A DNA stretch of 64,000 nucleotides from Desulfonema magnum (GCF_017377395.1 NZ_CP061800.1:930001-994000), one strand, 5' to 3'. Shown: positions 17,976 through 29,356, counted from the first letter of the stretch. Notes: generated from the letters alone by a model not told the origin. Numbers and translations: made by a program.

Positions 17976-19844
17976 TGGGGCGTCTAAATTCACTCCGATT
18001 TCTTGACTGCTTTTTGGACCATCCCTCTGACCTAAAAAAACTTTATCCGCATGCCGCCTCTGAAATCTTAATTTCCGGGAGCGATTCAGCTCGATTTTCC
18101 AACTCGGTCAGGGGGCCGGTTATTTTTTTACAATTACTTGAAATATTTATATTTATAATTTTTTTTGCTCGTTTTTCGGACTCCGGAATAAACTCAGAAT
18201 TTTCTGCTGTTTTATCCGAGAGTATTTCAAGACTGCCAGGGTTTGCCAGGATTTTACGACGTTGTTTGGTTAAAGAAAATAAAGACTCTGAAAATTCTTG
18301 TTGCTCTCTGAGACTGATATTCATGACTCTTCGGGCATCTTCTCTGGTCAGTTCACCACACATGGCGGGCATGCGCAGAGCTATGCGATTGGCGTCTTTT
18401 ATCTCTCCGGTTCCATGTTGCTTTGAAACTGCGAACAGAGACTCTATATTATCAGAAGTTATTGGCATTCCTATATTTTCTAATTTAAGCTCCTTGGCAA
18501 TTATGATATGTTTGTCTAACCAATTAGTAAAACCTGTACGCACAGATGATCGCGGAGGAATGGCTTCAAGCAGCTTTTTACTTTCTTCATAAGTTTCCAG
18601 GTTAAGCCCCTTAGTTTTAAGTATTTTCTGGCATTCTGAAAGAGTACCTGAGTCGCGAAGAAAACATTCTATAAAATTTCTGCACCTCGGAATCTGATCA
18701 ATGCCTGCTCGCAGCTTTGAAAGGACGGATCCCTTTGGGGCACGACCTCTCGGAGAATGTCTGAGCAACTGAGCCGCCCAATTCACCAGGCGGCGGAGGT
18801 TCATAAATCTTGATTTTGTTGAAACCTTCGGAGGTGCAAGACAGGCAAGAACAGTCTGTTTGAATTTTTTTGAAACTTTACCGACCGCAGAGATAAAGAT
18901 ATCAAACATCGGATGATTCTGATATTCATGTTTTAAAAGATTAGCGACAGTGTGTGATATATCGTCAATGCTGACACTGGGAAGGCCTTGTTCCGCCAAA
19001 AGCCTGGTAGCTTTGGCAAGGTCTGTTCCTCCGTCTTTGAGATATGCTACCGGCATTCCCCCGATACCGATAACTTTTTTCAAAAAATCAGCTATGGCCT
19101 CACCAGTCCAGGATACTGCTACTGAAACAGCAACGCAGTTTACATCTTTAAGAGTAGGAGCGGTTTCATTCAAATCATGATGGTTAGCATTCAATGACAG
19201 CAAAGTAAGAATTTTACCTTTTCCTAAGGCAATACTGATATCTATTATATAAACAAAGCCGTTGGAAAACGGATTGCTGTTAATTTCAGCCCCGCGCAGC
19301 GGGACGGCATTTCGGAGTCTTGCTACGGATAATCGGGTGACCCAGTTAATAATTGTCTGAACACATGGGACTTTTGTTATTCCCAAGTAATCAGCAAGAA
19401 CTCTGAGAACTCTCGGTACCGCTCGGAAACTTATATGAGCAACTATAAAAAGCTTCAAACAAATATAGATAAGTTCTTCTTTGTTGTGAACAGGCTGAGT
19501 ATTTTTCTGACGTTCTTTTTCCAGTTGTTTTCTGGCTTCATCGGCATCTTTCTTGTATTTATCACGCTCTTTTTTAATACGGCGCTTTTCTTTTTCATGA
19601 TAACGTGCATTCTTGCCACGTTCAATCGCTTTTTTCTTCCAGTTATCTCTGCTTTTTATCAATTTGGACTTTGAACTCATAATAATCCTCGTAATTTTAT
19701 TAATATTGACATAATAGTATGGTAAATATGTTAAAATAACAATCAAACTATATATTATCAAGATGAATCTATAATTGATTACATGAAGAGGTCCAAATTG
19801 TAGTTAAAAAAATTAAGCCAAAAAGGCTGTTTTTAGACGCCCCA
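17976..19844. mobile_element. Second insertion sequence (IS-B), nested in IS-A
   Basis: 1869 bp with 13-bp perfect terminal inverted repeats TGGGGCGTCTAAA (17976) and TTTAGACGCCCCA (ending 19844). It is flanked by the 9-bp duplication GGTCATAGG at 17967-17975 and 19845-19853. It carries one intact transposase gene and so looks recently active. It entered after IS-A. Confidence 0.95.
18043..19680 (-). CDS. IS-B transposase
   Basis: About 545 residues from the ATG at 19680, which has AGGAT upstream; the longer frame to 19761 starts with a hydrophobic stretch that is probably not translated. The N-terminus is a basic coiled coil (SRDNWKKKAIERGKNARYHE and on to about residue 80). It is followed by a helix-turn-helix-like part (ADYLGITKVPCVQTIINWVT). 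Acidic residues in VYIIDISIALG and YLKDGGTDLAKA may be catalytic. I do not place it in a named IS family with certainty. It fills most of the element and is intact. Confidence 0.85.
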   Translation of the reverse strand: MSSKSKLIKSRDNWKKKAIERGKNARYHEKEKRRIKKERDKYKKDADEARKQLEKERQKNTQPVHNKEELIYICLKLFIVAHISFRAVPRVLRVLADYLGITKVPCVQTIINWVTRLSVARLRNAVPLRGAEINSNPFSNGFVYIIDISIALGKGKILTLLSLNANHHDLNETAPTLKDVNCVAVSVAVSWTGEAIADFLKKVIGIGGMPVAYLKDGGTDLAKATRLLAEQGLPSVSIDDISHTVANLLKHEYQNHPMFDIFISAVGKVSKKFKQTVLACLAPPKVSTKSRFMNLRRLVNWAAQLLRHSPRGRAPKGSVLSKLRAGIDQIPRCRNFIECFLRDSGTLSECQKILKTKGLNLETYEESKKLLEAIPPRSSVRTGFTNWLDKHIIIAKELKLENIGMPITSDNIESLFAVSKQHGTGEIKDANRIALRMPAMCGELTREDARRVMNISLREQQEFSESLFSLTKQRRKILANPGSLEILSDKTAENSEFIPESEKRAKKIININISSNCKKITGPLTELENRAESLPEIKISEAACG

Positions 19845-21025
19845 GGTCATAGGTGGCGGTTTTCGGGAGTCCGAGCACCTGCATAACCTGGTAAACATTG
19901 TCCGCTCCGAGAAATACCGCCATGCTGATGAGAAGAAGGGTTTCCATATCCTCATCAGGCATCCGGCGGAAATACGGGCGGAGTATTTTTCCGAACTCCT
20001 CGGCGGCACGAAGCATTTCTTCGGTAAAATGTTCCTCAGCGGTTTTCGTTGTCATAATAAGAACCTCCTTATAATATCGGCACCCGGAATCAGGGCGGTC
20101 AGAGGCTCGGACATATATTTCCGAACCGTATATTTGTACAGTATATCACGAAGTCCGTCGTATGCCAAGAAAAATTTTAAATCCGAGTGTCTGACTACAG
20201 ATTCGCATTCTTAAAATATAAGCTGGTTTCAAACGCATTTTCATGAGATTAATTTATGTAAACTCAATATAAACAGCATGTTAATTTCAATACTGGAAAG
20301 GTCAATTCATTATAATCCGGGGTTATACGGAGTTGCCTTGTCAGAATTGTTCGGGCTTATATCTGTGCGCCATGGAAAACCCGAAAAAGGAAAAGGATGG
20401 CGTATAAAAGACATACAGAGAACAGCGTTCGGGGACGCGCTTTTGAAATTACTTCCTGATTCTTCTGGTAACTTCGAATATTTCTTGAGAATTTATGACA
20501 GCGAAGCCAGCGAGACCATCGGAGAGCTGCAACCGCTGATACAGCCATTTTTTCCGGAATGGCGTAAAAATTTGGAGATTCCTGAACACGAGTTTCAGGA
20601 AGGCACTTTTGTTTTTAAGGTCTCCCTAGGTACACAGACGTGGAGACGTATTGCCATGCCGGGAAAAATGACCCTGGACAGTTTCAGCACCCAGATTCTG
20701 AATGCTTTTGATTTTGACCATGATCATCTTTATGCTTTTACCTTGAGAAATCGTTTTGGTGTTTCCGTGGAAGTCACTCATCCGTACATGGATGAGGGCA
20801 TTTCCGCGGCTGAATTTTTTATCGGAGATTTGCCGCTTCAGTCCGGTGAAACCATGGTCTATTTGTATGATTTCGGGGATAACTGGGAATTCAGCGTGAT
20901 GTTGGAAAAAATTGATCTGGAAAATTCCAAAATGAAAAAGCCGGCACTTCTTGAGTCCCACGGCGAAGCCCCTGAACAGTATGATTTTTGGGATGAAGAT
21001 GACTATGAATAATCAGCTATCCTCC

Positions 21026-21070
21026 GGAGTGCGGAAACGGAGCGTAGCGGAATTTCCGCACTCCTTTTAT
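21026..21070 (+). terminator. Rho-independent terminator after the pRiA4b-type gene
   Basis: The stem GGAGTGCGGAAA/TTTCCGCACTCC is followed by TTTTAT, 14 bp after the stop. The CCGGAGTGC edge is the same as in several dispersed hairpin families, so a repeat unit may have been taken up as a terminator. Confidence 0.85.
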
Positions 21071-21126
21071 CCCGAAAATTTTTCAATCTGCTAACAATAG
21101 AAAGAAATTTAATATATAGCAAGCTT

Positions 21127-22551
21127 ATGAAAAAACACTTTAAAGATACTGAAGAATATATAAAACATATCTCTTCTCTGGATGAAAAGCTGTTTACATA
21201 TTTTCAAAGTATCATAAAAACGGACAGCAATCTGACCCGGCAGATGGTAAGTTTTCAGGCAAATAAGAAGCTGTCTGCCTACAGATGGTATAAATACAAG
21301 GAGGCTTTTTCACCCTCTCTGGTTAAGCATTTTCTGTCTGAATACCATATCCCCGAAGGTATCATATTGGACCCGTTTGCAGGTTCGGGAACAACGCTGT
21401 TTGCATCTTCGGAAGCCGGATATGATGCTGAGGGAATTGAACTGCTGCCGGTGGGGCAGCAGATCATTAAGAACAGAATAACAGCTTGTAATCTTAATAA
21501 TAATGATGTTGACAGAATTAAATTCTGGAGGGACAGCCTGCCGTGGAAAAAATTTAAACCTGCTGAAAAAATTAACAGTATCAGAATTACTTCGGGTGCT
21601 TATTCCGAACATACTGAAACATCTGTATCCCGGTTTTTAAGTGCAATAAAAAAAGAGAAAAAAAATGTCAGTGCCATTTTATTTTTCTCTTTATTATGTA
21701 TTTTGGAATCAATAAGTTATACCAGAAAGGACGGGCAGTTTCTTCGCTGGGATTACCGTTCAGGAAGAAGAAAGGGACAGAATACATTTGACAAAGGCAA
21801 AATATATACATTTGATGAAGCCTTCACTTCCAAGCTTGATGAAATTATCAATGATCTCAGCGGTAAAAATATTCAATTGGACCTTTTTTCAGATCCCGAC
21901 CCGCAAAATATCGCATACAGAAATATCAAGCTGTATTCTGATTCCTGTCTGAATATATTACCCAAGCTTCAGCATAAGAAATATCAGGCAGTTATCACAT
22001 CTCCTCCCTATTGTAACCGATATGATTACACAAGAACATATGCCCTTGAGCATGCATTGTTGAGAATTCAGGAACAAGAACTGTCTGATTTACGTCAGAA
22101 AATGTTAAGCTGCACAGTGGAAAATCGTGAAAAAGACCTTCTGAATTTCAACAGGGATTGGACGCCGGCTGTCAGATCATGTGAAAATAATGAACTGCTG
22201 CAATCTGTCATAACTTATCTGGAACACAAAAAAGCTGCCGGAGCGATTAATAACAACGGGATACCCAGGATGGTCAGAGGGTATTTCTATGAAATGGCCT
22301 GTGTGATACAGGATTGTTTCAGACTGCTGAAAAATGGCGGAGTAATTTTTATGGTGAATGACAATGTGCGTTATGCAGGGTCAAGCATTTCCGCAGATCT
22401 GATTCTGTCAAAAATTGCGGAAGATGCAGGCTTTCATATTGAAAACGTATTGGTATTGCCCAACGGCAAGGGAAACAGCAGTCAGCAAATGGGGGATCAC
22501 GGACGGGAAATATTGAGAAAATGTGTTTACATCTGGAGAAAGCCCTATTGA
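21127..22551 (+). CDS. DNA methyltransferase (N4-cytosine/N6-adenine type), orphan
   Basis: 474 residues. The SAM-binding motif DPFAGSGTTLFAS is near residue 82 and the catalytic motif [13 protein letters not shown] near 291, so motif I comes before motif IV. The C-terminal [19 protein letters not shown] is also typical. SPPY methylases modify cytosine N4 or adenine N6; the recognition site is unknown. No restriction enzyme is adjacent, so it may be a regulatory or protective orphan. A decayed second copy is at 54713-55657. The gene converges on glgB with 19 bp between stops. Confidence 0.92.
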   Translation: MKKHFKDTEEYIKHISSLDEKLFTYFQSIIKTDSNLTRQMVSFQANKKLSAYRWYKYKEAFSPSLVKHFLSEYHIPEGIILDPFAGSGTTLFASSEAGYDAEGIELLPVGQQIIKNRITACNLNNNDVDRIKFWRDSLPWKKFKPAEKINSIRITSGAYSEHTETSVSRFLSAIKKEKKNVSAILFFSLLCILESISYTRKDGQFLRWDYRSGRRKGQNTFDKGKIYTFDEAFTSKLDEIINDLSGKNIQLDLFSDPDPQNIAYRNIKLYSDSCLNILPKLQHKKYQAVITSPPYCNRYDYTRTYALEHALLRIQEQELSDLRQKMLSCTVENREKDLLNFNRDWTPAVRSCENNELLQSVITYLEHKKAAGAINNNGIPRMVRGYFYEMACVIQDCFRLLKNGGVIFMVNDNVRYAGSSISADLILSKIAEDAGFHIENVLVLPNGKGNSSQQMGDHGREILRKCVYIWRKPY

Positions 22552-22570
22552 AAAATTTGAGCTATAAAGA

Positions 22571-24667
22571 TCATCTGAGCTCCACTGAATCGCTGGTAAC
22601 TTCTGCCGTTTCCACAGGACTTTTCAAACACGCTTCTGACGATATCCGCTCAAGAACCAGCACCGTGCGGGTCGGCAGATAAAGACTCAGCATATGGCGT
22701 TTCTTGCCCCGCAATGTGTTAAAAAACGTTGAATGCTCCTGATCTGAGACCAGCCTGCCGCATCCTCCGTATTCCTGGGCATCACTGTTGAAGATCATCC
22801 GATATTTTCCCCGGGGCACTTCAAAACAATAATCCGCCCGGGACAAAGAAGGATGGAAATTAAACGCAAACAAAAGAGAATCCCGCTCAAAGATGAGAAT
22901 CTTATGATCCTCATGTTCATACAAAAGATGAGGAGCCGGGAATTCCAGCAGCCTGAAGCGTTTTGCCAACTTGATCATCTCACGATCAAAGCGGGCAAGA
23001 AACTGATATTTCAGAGCAGGATCATCTGCCAGATGCCACTGCCGCCGGGCATAGTGGTAGGACCATCCATTTCCCTCTCTGGGAAAATCAATCCATTCCG
23101 GATGTCCGAATTCATTTCCCATGAAGTTGAGATACCCCGCATCCGCGGTGGCTAAGGTGATAAAGCGGATAAGCTTGTGCAGCGCAATCCCCCGGTTCAC
23201 TCTGAGATTGTCATCCTCTGCCCTCATGTGTTCGTACATATCCGCATCCATCAGCCATGTAATAATTGTTTTATCTCCCACAATGGCCTGATCATGGGAT
23301 TCTGTGTAACTGATGGTTTTCTCATCTTTTCTCCGGTTGGTCAGTTCCCGCCATATTTCTCCTATATGCCAGTGCTCATCCGGAGTTTTCTCAAGAAGCC
23401 GGGGCCAGAGATCAGGGCCCCCCATGGCAAACCTGTAGTCAAAACCGATGCCGCCGCCTGAATTGGGGAAAGCCAGTCCGGGCATACCGCTGATATCCTC
23501 GGCAATGGTGACAGTACCGGGACGCAGTTCATGAATCAGTTTGTTGGCAAGGGTCAGGTATGCCAGCGCATCCTCATCCACATTGCCATCAAAATATTGG
23601 TCGTAAAACCTGAAATCCGTGCCCAGCCCGTGATGCAGATAAAGCATGCTCGTGATGCCGTCAAAACGAAACCCGTCAAATCCGTATTCGTCAAGCCAGA
23701 ACCGGCAATTGGAAAGAAGAAAATGGAGAACTTCAACTTTGCCATAGTCAAAACACCGGGAATCCCATGCCCTGTGAAGACCGCGCTCTCCGTCATGAAA
23801 ATACTGGTACAATGTGCCGTCAAACCGGCTCAGTCCCTCCACCTCATTATTTACCGCGTGGGAATGCACAATATCCATGAGAACCAGGAGACCTGCGTTA
23901 TGAGCCGTGTCAATCAGTTCCTTCAGTTCATCCGGCGTACCGAACCGGGATGAGGCAGCAAAGAAATTCGCCACATGATAGCCAAAAGAGCCGTAATACG
24001 GATGCTCCTGAATTGCCATGAGCTGAATTGCATTATATCCGGCCCTGACAATTCTCGGAATAATATGCTCGGTGAACTCGCGGTATGAGCCCACTCTTCC
24101 TTCCTCCTGAGCCATGCCCACATGGGCTTCGTAAATGAGGGGGGTGAAACTTGAAAGTTGAAGCTTGAAAGTTGAAGCTGGATCAGTTTTCCTTTTATAA
24201 GGTGAGGGGGGATTCCAAATCTGTGCGCTGAAAATTTTGGTCAGGGGGTCCTGGACAACGCGTCTGGCATATGCAGGAATACGCTCCCCTTCGCCGCCCT
24301 GCCATCGGATAAGGAGTTTATAAAGATTGCCGTGTCTCAGCATTCCCGAAGGAAAACGCCTTTCCCATACCCCTTCTTTGCTGATACGTTCCAAGTCAAA
24401 CGCTTTTTTGGGTTTCCACCTGTTCATATCTCCGATCAGGCAGACTGACGTGGCATTGGGAACCCATTCCCGAAAGATCCACTCATTATTTCGGAAATGC
24501 AGTCCGAAATACTCATGGCCCGAGGCAAACTCACCAAGGCTCATTTTTCCCTGAGTGAGTTTTGCTTCTGTCTCACGGCTGCGTTTCAAACGCCGTGTGA
24601 GGGCATTTTCATATTGCCGTAACAATGGATCACTGTCCAAAAGAGGCTGCAAAAGGTCGTTTTTCAT
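22571..24667 (-). CDS. glgB: 1,4-alpha-glucan branching enzyme (GH13_8-like)
   Basis: 698 residues. A CBM48-type N-terminal domain (EWVPNATSVCLIGDMNRW) is followed by the GH13 barrel. The nucleophile is D336 in GFRFDGITSM, the acid/base E390 in TIAEDISG, and D459 in TESHDQ. EAHVGMAQEEGRVGSYREF is typical of the eukaryote-like branch. The enzyme forms alpha-1,6 branches in glycogen. Residues about 158-176 (TDPASTFKLQLSSF) look like an in-frame insert derived from a GAAACTTGAAAGTT repeat. The last ten codons (EVTSDSVELR) lie in a segment also present after the decayed methyltransferase copy at 55.7 kb. Confidence 0.95.
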   Translation of the reverse strand: MKNDLLQPLLDSDPLLRQYENALTRRLKRSRETEAKLTQGKMSLGEFASGHEYFGLHFRNNEWIFREWVPNATSVCLIGDMNRWKPKKAFDLERISKEGVWERRFPSGMLRHGNLYKLLIRWQGGEGERIPAYARRVVQDPLTKIFSAQIWNPPSPYKRKTDPASTFKLQLSSFTPLIYEAHVGMAQEEGRVGSYREFTEHIIPRIVRAGYNAIQLMAIQEHPYYGSFGYHVANFFAASSRFGTPDELKELIDTAHNAGLLVLMDIVHSHAVNNEVEGLSRFDGTLYQYFHDGERGLHRAWDSRCFDYGKVEVLHFLLSNCRFWLDEYGFDGFRFDGITSMLYLHHGLGTDFRFYDQYFDGNVDEDALAYLTLANKLIHELRPGTVTIAEDISGMPGLAFPNSGGGIGFDYRFAMGGPDLWPRLLEKTPDEHWHIGEIWRELTNRRKDEKTISYTESHDQAIVGDKTIITWLMDADMYEHMRAEDDNLRVNRGIALHKLIRFITLATADAGYLNFMGNEFGHPEWIDFPREGNGWSYHYARRQWHLADDPALKYQFLARFDREMIKLAKRFRLLEFPAPHLLYEHEDHKILIFERDSLLFAFNFHPSLSRADYCFEVPRGKYRMIFNSDAQEYGGCGRLVSDQEHSTFFNTLRGKKRHMLSLYLPTRTVLVLERISSEACLKSPVETAEVTSDSVELR

Positions 24668-24735
24668 TTTATTCGCCGTTTGTGATTTGTGACTGGTGAT
24701 TTGTGATTGGTGATTTGTGACGAGGCTCCGGCCGG
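24668..24735. repeat. GTGATTTGTGA simple repeats between glgA and glgB
   Basis: Three to four tandem variants of TTTGTGATTGGTGA fill the 87-bp gap. They resemble the repeats at 9215-9300. Confidence 0.75.
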
Positions 24736-24754
24736 TAACATCCCCAATCCCAAA

Positions 24755-26284
24755 TCACTCTTCCCCGTAAGGGTCTATGAGGGGGCGGTCCAGCATTTTT
24801 TCATAAAGCTCAATATACTGACGTGCCGTAACAGAATGGTTGAATCTGGCTGCTGCGTCTGTCATAACTCTTTTGATCTGGCGTTCTTTTATTTTATCGG
24901 GAAGATTGTAAAATTTCATGGCCTGTGTGACGGCCCAGAACAGCCCCTCAGAATCAAAGTTCTCAAAAAGAAAGCCATTGCCAGTGTTATTCTCAATATT
25001 TATGTGTGTAATTGTATCATGAATTCCGCCGGTATCGTAAGCCACGGGAAGCGATCCGTAAATGGGCGCTATCATCTGAGGAAGTCCGCAAGGTTCAAAA
25101 CGTGACGGCATCAGTATAAAGTCCGAGGCACCATAAGCCAGACGCTCCAGTCGCTGGTCAAAATCACAAACCGCCACACGATCTTTCAGGTTATGAAAAT
25201 TTACGATATTTATGAAATGTTGCTTGAAATCTCCGTCAGCGACAAAGACAATCTGAAGATTTTTTTCCCAATAGGCAGAGACAACACGGTAAAGGATTTC
25301 CGCCAGCAACTGACATCCTTTCTGAACAGGATCAAGCCGGGAAGGCCAGAAAAAAAGCGGGGCCTGATCATCAGGGATAAGTCCCAATGATTTCTGTAAA
25401 AACTGTTTATTCTTCTGTTTCTCCGAAACATGATTTTCAGAATTGTAATTATAAGGCAGTGATTTGCAAATCCCCGGGTTAAACGCGGGATCCGGGGCAT
25501 TCAGAATTCCCACGGCGCATCCTGAATACCATTTGTTTATCAGTTCCGCCTGTATAGGATGTTCCACAAAATTGTGCCAGCCCCCGACAATCTCTTTCAA
25601 AAAAGTCGGGCTGACCGTATTGACAAAGTGGGCGGAAAAAATACCGCTTGAGAGAAAATCCACAGCATTGGAGTCACGGGTTTCCTCGTAGTTAAACGGC
25701 ACGCGTTCGTAAAAAAGATATTTCCAGAATGCGGCCGCGTCAATTCCTCTGTCTTCGATATAAGACAGAGTGCTTTTAACCGTATGAATATTATGGATTG
25801 TAAACAGGCAGGGAATATTTAACTGTCTTGCCATGGCCGGAATCAGAGCTGTCATCCAGTCATTGCAATGAATAAGATCCGGCTGGACATGGGGAACAAT
25901 ATTGTTAATGACCTCCCGCTGAAAAGCAAGCGCGAGCTTTGTGTTTTCCAGCCCGTCACCCGAATACACACGGTTTAAATAGAAGAAAGCCCTGTCTTCG
26001 GCAAGGTGTATTCTGTCATCAGGCATTTTGCTTCTGACAGTGTTTAATTCTTCTTTTAATAAAGATGCCTGTTTGTGTCTGAATATGGCACGATAGTCGG
26101 GTATCGCCACATGGACATCTGCCCCCTGGTCGAACAACGCATTGACCAACGCCGCGGAAACATCGGCAAGTCCTCCCGCTTTTGCCGTAAGATAGTTGGC
26201 GAGGTTTCCCATACGATTGGGCAAATAAGTTACCTCCGGCGTCACAATAAGCACACGCGGGTTTTTTCTGGATGGTGTCATCAT
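24755..26284 (-). CDS. glgA: Glycogen synthase (GT5)
   Basis: About 509 residues from the ATG at 26284, which has AAGGAG six bases upstream; the frame extends seven codons further to 26305. The N-terminal Rossmann half has KAGGLADVSAALVNAL, the lysine-containing ADP-glucose-binding loop. Also present are HCNDWMTALIPAMARQL, FTIHNIHT, and in the C-terminal half FFWPSRLDPVQKGCQLLAE and MPSRFEPCGLPQMIAPIYG. It extends alpha-1,4-glucan from a nucleotide sugar. glgB follows on the same strand, so the two form a glycogen synthesis operon; no glgC or glgP is seen. Confidence 0.95.
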   Translation of the reverse strand: MMTPSRKNPRVLIVTPEVTYLPNRMGNLANYLTAKAGGLADVSAALVNALFDQGADVHVAIPDYRAIFRHKQASLLKEELNTVRSKMPDDRIHLAEDRAFFYLNRVYSGDGLENTKLALAFQREVINNIVPHVQPDLIHCNDWMTALIPAMARQLNIPCLFTIHNIHTVKSTLSYIEDRGIDAAAFWKYLFYERVPFNYEETRDSNAVDFLSSGIFSAHFVNTVSPTFLKEIVGGWHNFVEHPIQAELINKWYSGCAVGILNAPDPAFNPGICKSLPYNYNSENHVSEKQKNKQFLQKSLGLIPDDQAPLFFWPSRLDPVQKGCQLLAEILYRVVSAYWEKNLQIVFVADGDFKQHFINIVNFHNLKDRVAVCDFDQRLERLAYGASDFILMPSRFEPCGLPQMIAPIYGSLPVAYDTGGIHDTITHINIENNTGNGFLFENFDSEGLFWAVTQAMKFYNLPDKIKERQIKRVMTDAAARFNHSVTARQYIELYEKMLDRPLIDPYGEE

Positions 26285-26578
26285 CTGATACTCCTTCTTA
26301 GTCATTTATCCGCAACCCATTACAAATGAGAAGTTTTGCCGCTATCTTATATTTAACTATTTTTCGGCATCCTTCATTTGTCAGTTCACACTTTGTTTCA
26401 GAATAATTTTACAAATGGTTCTGTAATTTGAAAAACAGTGATCTTGTTTTCAGGTGCTGTGAAAGATGCCAAAATTTGATTTGTTGTTTTTGTTGGCGGG
26501 GAAGGTTGCAAATATTTCTGAAAAAAAGTCCGAATATGTGGTTTTATCAACCAGACGCTTAAAAAAAAAGTATCTTTT

Positions 26579-27094
26579 TTAGCGATCACTTTCATAAGGG
26601 TACCAGTCACCCTTTCTGAGTCTGTCCACTTTTATTACGGCCACTTCATTTGTATTGGTATTAAAAACAATTTTTCTGCCTTTTTCTCCGCCCACATCTT
26701 CGGAAACCACAGAAATCCGCTTTTCTGCCAGGATTCTTCTTGCAACCTTGATATTTTCCTGGCCAATATTTTTTTGGGAAATACCGGGATTATACGCGCC
26801 TCCTAAAATTTGTGCTTCAAGGTGTTTTATCTTGGAGCCGTCACTGGTCATCATTCGTATCAGCATGACAATGGCGGCATTGCCATATATGGCTGTGGCC
26901 AGGCCTTTTTCCCGGGCATAAGGGAGTTGGAAATGGTTCATTCCGCCGATTTTCCGCTTTCGGTCATAGAGGCATACGGAAACACAGGACCCGAGAACCC
27001 CGGATATAATAGCAGGTTTTGTAGCTAAAAAGATGTATCCGGGTTCAAGGAAATAATTGACAGTGACCGGCTTGTCTGATTCTGTTGACATCAT
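26579..27094 (-). CDS. cheD: Chemoreceptor glutamine deamidase CheD (copy 1)
   Basis: 171 residues. The catalytic cysteine C37 is in GVLGSCVSVCLYD and the histidine H54 in GMNHFQLP. The rest follows the family (EAQILGGAYNP, NIKVARRILAEKRI, EDVGGEKGRKIVFNT). CheD converts glutamines to glutamates on chemoreceptors and can work with CheC/CheX-type phosphatases. It is the last gene of the minus-strand che cluster, 240 bp after cheB. It is clearly diverged from the two sister copies at 29.4 and 31.9 kb. The 240 bp between it and cheB is AT-rich and empty. Confidence 0.93.
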   Translation of the reverse strand: MMSTESDKPVTVNYFLEPGYIFLATKPAIISGVLGSCVSVCLYDRKRKIGGMNHFQLPYAREKGLATAIYGNAAIVMLIRMMTSDGSKIKHLEAQILGGAYNPGISQKNIGQENIKVARRILAEKRISVVSEDVGGEKGRKIVFNTNTNEVAVIKVDRLRKGDWYPYESDR

Positions 27095-27334
27095 TGTGAT
27101 TCACTGACTCTGTGAGACATTATTCGTTCACCGGCTCAGATGCCGAAGGTTAAAATTAACCATCCGATATTTAAAAATTTATTTAGTTCAGAAGGCCATT
27201 ATTATTTCATCATTTTTTATATGATTGTAAAACGTGAAAACATTTTTTTCTCTTTTTTTAATATATGAAAAATCATAAAATTGGAAACTGAAGACTACAG
27301 ACACGGCATTCCAACTTCCTGTCACCTTTGTTCA

Positions 27335-28896
<1,562 letters not shown>

Positions 28897-28919
<23 letters not shown>

Positions 28920-29295
28920 CTCCCAGATTCATAATATCTCGGATTGTATCCCGGATCGTCTCCGGAGAAAAAGGTTTGTGGATAAACGCCGCCCCTTTCT
29001 GCTGCAATTTTTCCAAGCGAGTCTTACTCCCTTCTGTAGATATGACAACAATCGGGATATCTTTTATTTCAGGACTCTCTCTCATACGATCTATCATTTC
29101 TTCCCCGTTCATGACCGGCATGTTAATATCCACAATGACAAGATCCACCCAGTGCTGGTTGAGTACATCAAGTCCTTCCTGTCCGTTAGCGGCCTGGTGG
29201 GTCTCTCCGAGTGGAAGGCCGCTCATACGCAGGGATTTTAAGATCATAGCCCGCATCACCCCGCTGTCATCTACAATAAGAACGTTAATTGACAT
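28897..29295 (-). CDS. cheY: Response regulator CheY
   Basis: A single receiver domain of about 132 residues from the ATG at 29295 (MSINVLIVDDSGVMRAMILK); the frame extends six codons further. The acidic pair VDDS, the phospho-acceptor D in LVIVDINMPVMNGEEM, the Thr/Ser in VVISTEGS and the lysine in FIHKPFSPE are all present. It would carry the signal from CheA to the motility machinery. No output domain is attached. It sits between the Cys-less cheD and cheX. Confidence 0.94.
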
Positions 29296-29356
29296 ATCTG
29301 ATAACCTCTTCATTTAGGCTTACTTTTCAATAGAACTGAATTTTATTTTATGAAGT

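Larger units (their letters stand above)
16849..20055 (-). pseudogene. IS-A transposase (IS4-like DDE), split by IS-B
   Basis: The N-terminal part starts at 20055 (MTTKTAEEHFTEEMLRAAEE, ending in GLPKTATYD). The C-terminal part runs from 17966 to 16849. Deleting IS-B with one 9-bp duplication restores an uninterrupted frame of about 442 residues reading TATYDRVKNVSVYCWRKFLQ across the junction. DDE-type features are MAVDDSVIAR, GTTGDAAYF and the IS4-like RIEEFRKLLK (YREK-type region). A Ser/Glu/Asp-rich insert (SEEASSESDASATD) lies in the middle. The stop codon is only about 14 bp from the left end. The element cannot move by itself now. Confidence 0.9.
16835..20304. mobile_element. IS4-like insertion sequence (IS-A), itself interrupted
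   Basis: The ends are TGACCTTTC at 16835 and GAAAGGTCA ending at 20304, a 9-bp perfect inverted repeat. The flanks are direct repeats ATTCATT at 16828-16834 and 20305-20311, which is the target duplication. The span is 3470 bp. Subtracting the nested element and its duplication leaves an IS of about 1592 bp that carries one transposase gene on the minus strand. Confidence 0.93.
16267..21012 (+). pseudogene. Plasmid pRiA4b ORF-3-like protein, interrupted by nested IS elements
   Basis: The 5' part is 16267-16834 and the 3' part 20312-21012. Removing the insertion and one copy of the 7-bp duplication ATTCATT restores one frame of about 422 residues. The junction reads TEDHIHYNPGLYGVALSELF. The N-terminal half is helical (NSWKKLNLTERYFTLAESWL). 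The C-terminal half is the pRiA4b ORF-3 domain (FKVSLGTQTWRRI, MTLDSFSTQILNAFDFDHDHLY, YLYDFGDNWEFSV). The function of this family is not established. An AAGGAG precedes the ATG. As it stands the gene makes only a truncated 196-residue product. Confidence 0.93.

Noticed and set aside
20278..20311. ATG at 20278 as start of the downstream pRiA4b-type ORF
   Set aside because: It lies inside the right end of IS-A; the true coding sequence resumes after the target duplication at 20312.
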